64,000 nt of DNA from Phycisphaerae bacterium (GTDB lineage: Bacteria; Planctomycetota; Phycisphaerae; Sedimentisphaerales; Anaerobacaceae). The DNA lies in assembly GCA_016782865.1 (NCBI GenBank), contig JADHXR010000007.1:1-64000 (forward strand), read 5' to 3'. Each line of letters opens with the position of its first letter. Positions within the stretch are counted from its first letter, which is position 1. A program made the translations under genes and the position numbers. Positions 62,208 to 64,000 of the stretch are shown here, in pieces. A model generated the notes under the pieces. The model saw only the letters and a list, made by a program, of their open reading frames with translations, did no database searches and was not told the DNA's origin.

Positions 62208-62764
62208 TTCTGGCGTCTATTGAGTTTGTAGGATTGGGCGTTTTCTGCCCTGCCGCTTTTGAGAGCATCCGGCGCACGTATAGCCCCAAAACGAAGTCTT
62301 GGGCCATCCTTTGGCCCGGTCGTTAAAGTGACGATTTATAAAGGCCTCGGTCTCACTCTTGGCTCTGCGCCCTATGTTGATTATATCTTGTGTATCCATA
62401 GCAATCATCTTTCGCTGCTAATCTCACATAAATGCCGAATTTCAATCCTTTCACATATATAGACGCCCGTCCGAGGTTTTTATTGACCTGTTTTTCGAAA
62501 ATTTCCAGGTTTTCCTGCGAGACGAGCTTGCCCGTCAAGCGAGGAGAACCAATCTTCCCGGCGGCTCCAGAGCCGCAAAGAAGTTCCCGACGCAGTGTTA
62601 TTCTTGCCGCTACTTTGGAGGAGGGATGTTGAAATCGGCTTTGAATTGGCCCTGTTTTGCATAATAAGGCATACGGAAATTGGCTTTGTTTCGCATAATC
62701 AGTCCAACTCGGCGTGGCTTTCTACGATTTCTTGAATTGGTGTCTGCTGCATTCTGTTTTCCCC
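62208..62764. other. Spacer with degenerate fragments and a short tandem repeat
   Basis: About 560 nt without a convincing gene. Two short minus-strand frames (62353-62538, 61 aa; 62217-62408, 63 aa) are adjacent in different frames and could be a decayed gene, but I recognise neither. At 62645-62699 the word ATTGGCCCTGTTTTGCATAAT is repeated imperfectly as ATTGGCTTTGTTTCGCATAAT with 14 nt between. Confidence 0.4.
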
Positions 62765-62794
62765 TTGATCTGCCTTGCTTGGGAGGGGTATAAT
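62765..62794 (+). promoter_or_regulatory. Promoter of the second pseudopilin gene
   Basis: TTGATC (62765-62770) and a perfect TATAAT (62789-62794), spacer 18 nt. The predicted start near 62801 almost coincides with ATG 62802. Translation therefore more likely begins at ATG 62832, or the mRNA is leaderless. Confidence 0.55.
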
Positions 62795-62831
62795 CATTGT
62801 AATGGTTGAAGAGTCAAAAGGCCCATCAGTC

Positions 62832-63602
62832 ATGCGCGAAAAAAGAGGTTTCACACTAATTGAGTTGCTGGTTGTAATATCGATTATTGCGTTATTACTG
62901 GCGATTCTAATACCGGCGTTGAGGAAGGTCAAGCAGCAGGCGAAAAACGCCGTTTGCCAGGCGCATCTGAGGGGATTAGGTTTGGGTTTGACATTGTATC
63001 TGGGTGATAATGACGGAGCATTTTACATGCCGAAAGCCGGCATTTGGGGCTCCAACCAGATTATGTGGCATAATGTCGACGGTACGATAATAGACAAAGA
63101 CGATTCCAGGAGCTATTGGGGGGTGGCGTATCATGAATACGTGCAATCGCCAAAATTATTCGGCTGCCCCAGTTCCAAACAGCCGCACTGGTTTAACGAG
63201 TCGCAGGAAGACGCCAAAATCGCCAGCTACGGCCAAAATCGTTATATGCGCTATTTGAAAGGGACAAAGCTCACCAATAACGGCGTCAATGTCACCCCGG
63301 CTCAATTTATCCTCTGCCAGGACCACTTTGAACAGTTACTGGATGATAACGGCGATATGTTATATCGGCAGGGGCAAACGAATATACCTCAATGGCGGCC
63401 GGGCGGCGCCAGTTGGGGCGGGCAATTTTATGAAAATGCGATCTTTGAAATATATCGTCATAACCGCTCGCAGAAATACGAGAGCGGCCATTGTAATACC
63501 CTCTGGTTAGACGGCCATGCATCTCCAATCGCATATTCCGAAGGCGAAGATGTGCCAAAACGCTGGTATGCCGGCAAGAATGATAAGGAAGCTGAGTACT
63601 AA
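62832..63602 (+). CDS. Type II secretion pseudopilin-like protein (H-X9-DG-like)
   Basis: 256 aa from ATG 62832; ATG 62802 would add 10 residues to the leader. Prepilin signal MREKRG^[15 protein letters not shown] with Glu at +5, then KVKQQAKNAVCQAHLRGLGLG. The C-terminal HCNTLWLDGHASPIAYSEGE is close to the H-X9-DG motif, with a spacing one residue shorter or longer. It is a homologue of the pseudopilin at 47619 but only the N-terminal third is clearly alike. No pilus-assembly genes are nearby. Confidence 0.85.
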   Translation: MREKRGFTLIELLVVISIIALLLAILIPALRKVKQQAKNAVCQAHLRGLGLGLTLYLGDNDGAFYMPKAGIWGSNQIMWHNVDGTIIDKDDSRSYWGVAYHEYVQSPKLFGCPSSKQPHWFNESQEDAKIASYGQNRYMRYLKGTKLTNNGVNVTPAQFILCQDHFEQLLDDNGDMLYRQGQTNIPQWRPGGASWGGQFYENAIFEIYRHNRSQKYESGHCNTLWLDGHASPIAYSEGEDVPKRWYAGKNDKEAEY

Positions 63603-63627
63603 AAGTCAGCTTCTGCTCGAAAAAAGA

Positions 63628-63650
63628 TAGGATGGGCTTCGCCCGTGCTG
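63628..63650. repeat. Second copy of the TAGGATGGGC...GCCC(A/G)TGCTG hairpin repeat
   Basis: TAGGATGGGC-TTC-GCCCGTGCTG: the two outer decamers match those at 54481-54509 at 19 of 20 positions, with a shorter centre. It lies between the stop of the pseudopilin gene and the convergent SH3-domain gene. Confidence 0.6.
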
Positions 63651-63843
63651 ATTTGTCACTTGAAGATCGCGGTGTTTTCCACTTTCCTGGATGACTTCCT
63701 TCCAAAGACGGACAACACCAACTAACCGGTATATAATCTTTCGGTGGCCATCCAGGCTCCGGCTCCGGGCCCTCCACCAAATCGCCTGCCGGCTGTCGCG
63801 GGTCGGGGTGCGGTGGTCATTCCTTTGCGTCGTGCTTTCGGAG

Positions 63844-64000
63844 TCAGATCAAGTCAGATGAATTGTCCGGAATCCAGCCGTCACTGTTGTCGGAGAGTCT
63901 CACGTGGAGCCAGCCGCTTCGACGTTCGAGCAAATCGAATTCCGTTCCGGCGTGCAACGGATCCTTGAAGCTCTCGGGATAATTTCGCCCGTCACCCTGG
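63844..64000 (-). CDS. 3' end of a gene encoding a C-terminal SH3-like domain
   Basis: Reading in from the right edge, 51 codons end at TGA 63846-63844. The segment NYPESFKDPLHAGTEFDLLE then SGWLHVRLSD and DGWIPDNSSDLI has the strand pattern of a bacterial SH3 domain (DPLHAGTEF, GWLxVxLxD, GWI). Such C-terminal SH3 domains end TPR/BatE-like proteins in planctomycetes, but the rest of the gene is outside the window. Confidence 0.65.
   Translation of the reverse strand, partial: QGDGRNYPESFKDPLHAGTEFDLLERRSGWLHVRLSDNSDGWIPDNSSDLI

Noticed and set aside
62217-62538. Two adjacent minus-strand frames that might be a frameshifted gene
   Set aside because: Neither part matches a family I know, and the change of frame is not tied to a recognisable protein.

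Overview
The window looks like a chromosomal segment of a Planctomycetota bacterium, most likely of the Phycisphaerae/Sedimentisphaerales type. Grounds: twin-arginine sulfatases, DUF1080 and ThuA proteins, H-X9-DG pseudopilins, PEP-CTERM proteins with a TIGR03790 protein, a PD40-dockerin-LamG secreted protein, a tandem-domain QueD-like enzyme and an S16 protein with a long charged tail. This placement is inference from gene content; there is no rRNA in the window. I saw no tRNA, CRISPR array, intact insertion sequence or phage gene.

Layout. 1-3993 (minus): a sugar-catabolic operon (DUF1080-ThuA protein, two TIM-barrel sugar isomerases/epimerases, ThuA lipoprotein) behind a near-consensus promoter. 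4159-5266: prfB with a programmed +1 frameshift. 5267-9502: a repeat-rich spacer and two tandem exported paralogues in which a seven-repeat FG-GAP propeller interrupts a CARDB domain. 9499-12462: pepA, folE and a tandem-domain queD-like gene. 13097-30291: a long exopolysaccharide operon with a sugar epimerase, a fused L-fucokinase/GDP-fucose pyrophosphorylase, a GT-C membrane protein, a flippase, an O-antigen-ligase-like protein, four glycosyltransferases, a beta-helix protein and a DegT aminotransferase. 30295-32207: two divergent priming transferases, one WecA-like and one PglC-like. 32241-43126: a KamA-type radical SAM enzyme, a TIGR03790 protein, VanZ, a DUF5060/DUF4038 glycosidase, an exported SagB-nitroreductase/DJ-1 fusion, nadE, a YHS lipoprotein under a CsoR-like operator, mnmA and a membrane protein.

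43390-49854 is an envelope region: two PEP-CTERM proteins, a cadherin-like/Ig-like protein, a pseudopilin and an STN-like exported protein. 50415-62207 is the housekeeping unit ffh-rpsP-trmD-rplS-yraN-tatD. It is interrupted twice: by a sulfatase and a small protein between ffh and rpsP, and by about 5 kb of cargo between trmD and rplS (a tandem uncharacterised membrane pair, a lipoprotein sulfatase and a PD40-dockerin-LamG protein). A second pseudopilin and the 3' end of an SH3-domain gene close the window.

The genes fit a polysaccharide-degrading, polysaccharide-coated lifestyle: sulfatases and glycosidases strip exogenous glycans, the isomerase/ThuA/DUF1080 operon handles the released sugars, and the large locus builds a probably fucosylated exopolysaccharide. 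Least explained are the CARDB/FG-GAP pair, the SagB-DJ-1 fusion lacking the DJ-1 cysteine, the tandem membrane family at 55394-56942, the nested 25-nt inserts in the spacer at 5358-5907, and the matching leader hairpins of the two PEP-CTERM genes.
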